A stretch of 64,000 nt of DNA from Rhodocollybia butyracea (Eukaryota; Basidiomycota; Agaricomycetes; Agaricales; Omphalotaceae): assembly GCA_015501585.1 (NCBI GenBank), contig JADNRY010000066.1, positions 124,001-188,000 of the forward strand, written 5' to 3'. This document shows positions 62,088-64,000 of the stretch, piece after piece (within the stretch, counting starts at the first letter, position 1; each line of letters starts with the position of its first letter). Made by a program: the position numbers and the translations under genes. Below the pieces are notes generated by a model that worked only from the letters and a program-made list of their open reading frames with translations, ran no database searches and was not told the origin of the DNA.

Positions 62088-63596
62088 TCAATGTTTACCT
62101 GATGGGCTCCCGCCAGTCCTCTGTTGCTCGCTCAGCTCCTGCATCATTATGTCGTCGAGCTCCATCTCATCCCGCTCAAATTCCATTTCTGCTCTCCATG
62201 TACGATCATCAATCCGTTCTTCATCAGCAGGATCTTCCGCAATACCGACGTCAGCAATTTCATCGTCTAGCAGAATTAAACAATTAGCTGATCTAAGAAA
62301 GTGCGATAGCAACAAAAAATCCTTACCTTTCTCCGAAGGCATAATAACTATCCACAAGATTTTGTCGGTTCCCCATGATTCTACCAAATCCGCATCAGCG
62401 ATCTTCCTCTCCATGTTCGTCATCCTTTGACCAAGAACCAGTGTCCCTAATGAACCTCGTGTCATACGATTTCGTTCCTGCTCAACCTGTTCCCGTTCGA
62501 TTTCCCTCTGCAGTCGGTGTTCCTGGAAGGCATTGAAAGCCCGCGAAGCGACCGATTTCACCGAGCTAGAAGAGGAGGAATTTCGGTTCATAGGGAGCCT
62601 AGAGCTCGACGGAGGCGCAAAGCCTGCTTCCTTGATACTCTGCAATGCCCTCCGTCTCTGCTCCAGTCTCTTCTCTGACGATTTCTGCTGTGCATTGTCA
62701 AACTTTACACCCCAATACGCCATCGTGTCTATGACACCTTGTGGTTTTGCTGGAGGAGGAAGGTTTTGAACGTTCAGAGGTAACGCAATGTCCTGAATCA
62801 TAGCCAACCTCCTGCCCAATGTTGGGCTGTTTATCGGATCACCTGGCCTTCCAGTGGGAGAGATAGAACGAGGTTTGTCAGCGACAGCATGGATGATGGT
62901 GCTGGCAATTGGTTGGATGACGGGAATGGGAAGACTCAGAAGAACAGAGCCGAGACCACGACCGAACTTGTTCAATTTGGAACGGGGTTTAGATTTGGAC
63001 TCTGAATCCACTAAAGCGAGCATGGCGGGAGTGGTGCAGAGACGAACAGAGAGGCCGCGAGGTTTGAATAGTTTCAAGTTGGCCGCGCGAAGATATCGGT
63101 CGGTCAGGGTTTTGGAAAGGACATGGATGGCTACTCCAGCGGAAATGTTTATTACCATTCCTGCAATCATTGCCCAGTGATATGGACTATGTTTGTTGAG
63201 TTAGCTTTAGGCACAAAAGACACATAACACATGTTCTTACACCAATCCAATGATCTTGCCAGCGAAATCAACGACACGAAGAGGTGGACTAGCTGAGATA
63301 GCCATGTTCAAACCATCGATAAAGTTCAGAAACACGCCTTGGGATATCCCAACGATCTCAAGAGCATCTGGATACCCACGGCAAAAACCAGACTCGGCTT
63401 TTGGGTTTACACCAGCCTGAGGAATACAAATGGGTAAAGGAAGAGAAGCCTGTTCAGTATAAGCCGAAGCTGGGGTGATGTATGTGCGGATCAATACATC
63501 GGCATCGTGAGCGAGTCGAATTCCAGAAGATTGGCCAGTGGACTGTTCTTCTTCAGCTGGTACAGGCAAAGTACTGTAGGACGGGGGAGATTGCAT
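62088..63596 (-). CDS. Conserved-looking hypothetical protein
   Basis: The start at 63596 (MQSPPSYSTLPVPAEEEQST) is followed by DADVLIRTYITPASAYTEQA, then DALEIVGISQGVFLNFIDGL and VVDFAGKIIGLV before an intron (donor GT at about 63242). The second exon opens PYHWAMIAGMVINISAGVAI, a moderately hydrophobic segment, and DRYLRAANLKLFKPRGLSVR. Ser-rich and highly charged parts follow (REIEREQVEQERNRM), the stretch VESWGTDKILWIVIMPSEK, and an acidic tail ending SPSGKH after another intron. About 450-480 residues. I do not recognise the family; similar layouts are common in basidiomycetes as hypothetical proteins. A lipid-associated or scaffold role would be a guess. Confidence 0.7.
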
Positions 63597-63629
63597 GTTT
63601 GTCTGGAAGAAAGTCCTTGCGAGTAAGGA

Positions 63630-63641
63630 CTCTTTTATAAC
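63630..63641 (-). promoter_or_regulatory. TATA-type element of the hypothetical gene
   Basis: TTATAAAAGAG on the minus strand, about 35-45 bases before the ATG at 63596. Confidence 0.5.
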
Positions 63642-63644
63642 GGA

Positions 63645-64000
63645 AGGGTCGAGACATTGTACACGTGGGAAATATGCAGTTACTATGTAACTTAACTTGA
63701 TAAGTTAATCGCTTTCCGCGTATCCGTTTTCCCTTGCTGTGCATATAAAGTGCAGAGTGCTGAGCGCTAGATCGTCGGTGGAGCTACACCGCAATACTGA
63801 CTATCGCACACAATGTTTTTACACCTTTCTCGCTTCCAGCCTCGTGTACAATAATAGAAACCATATCGCATCTACCGACGGCTTACCGACGGCCTTCACT
63901 GGCTTCAGGGCTATCGACATATATGTGATTGTTTTTATTGCCATTTTTGCGATAGACTTGTGATTTTACCTCAAGAGACCTCAAGATTACTTGGAATATC
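63645..64000. other. Right end of the window, upstream flank
   Basis: About 350 bases without a supported gene; small plus-strand frames lack features. A gene beyond the window edge cannot be excluded. Confidence 0.4.

Overview
The window looks like nuclear DNA of a mushroom-forming basidiomycete (Agaricomycetes). Genes are broken by many roughly 50-nt GT..AG introns. The gene set is typical of such fungi: lipoamide dehydrogenase, a COMT-like O-methyltransferase, a ZNFX1/Hrr1-type helicase, SNF1, NPR3, a YAT-type permease, a GT25 enzyme and IPNS-like oxygenases. No viral, plasmid or bacterial block was recognised.

Layout. 1-1.3 kb: 3' end of a dihydrolipoyl dehydrogenase gene (+), followed by a decayed second copy of its 3' end (about 2.44-3.24 kb). 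3.3-6.4 kb: a ten-exon O-methyltransferase and a small GPI-type secreted protein. 8.05-12.25 kb: a long chromodomain/coiled-coil/zinc-finger protein (+), convergent with a very large NFX1-type helicase (-, 20.8-12.7 kb). 21.6-22.8 kb: GT25 glycosyltransferase (-). 23.6-29.3 kb: a tandem segmental duplication between the GT25 and SRP72 genes. It carries two copies of an unrecognised gene, a chimeric GT25/SRP72 junction, and an insertion with telomere-like repeats, a GC-rich hairpin and a tRNA-like Pol III unit. 29.4 kb: tRNA-Val(AAC). 29.6-33.2 kb: three tandem four-TM protein genes, the middle one dead. 33.2-36.3 kb: gene-poor, with a 99-bp tandem duplication. 36.3-39.1 kb: amino-acid permease. 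39.4-40.6 kb: hypothetical. 43.2-40.9 kb: SNF1 kinase (-). 43.9-44.9 kb: C2H2 protein. 46.1-46.9 kb: four-TM protein (-). 46.9-49.5 kb: empty. 49.5-53.1 kb: a hypothetical gene and NPR3 (-). 53.3-55.4 kb: Ala/Lys-rich coiled-coil protein and cytochrome b561-like protein (+). 55.9-57.0 kb, 59.0-60.7 kb and 62.1-63.6 kb: unknown gene, 2OG-Fe(II) oxygenase and unknown gene (all -).

Functional threads. SNF1 (energy), NPR3 (GATOR1, amino acids) and the permease all concern nutrient sensing. They are not adjacent, so no cluster is claimed. The chromodomain protein and the Hrr1/ZNFX1-like helicase are convergent neighbours with plausible roles in RNA-directed silencing; this is inference.

Two cautions. 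Six reading-frame breaks in four otherwise coherent genes can each be resolved by one additional base in a short G/C tract, so base-calling error is a serious alternative to real frameshifts. All exon limits were read by eye from splice signals and reading frames.
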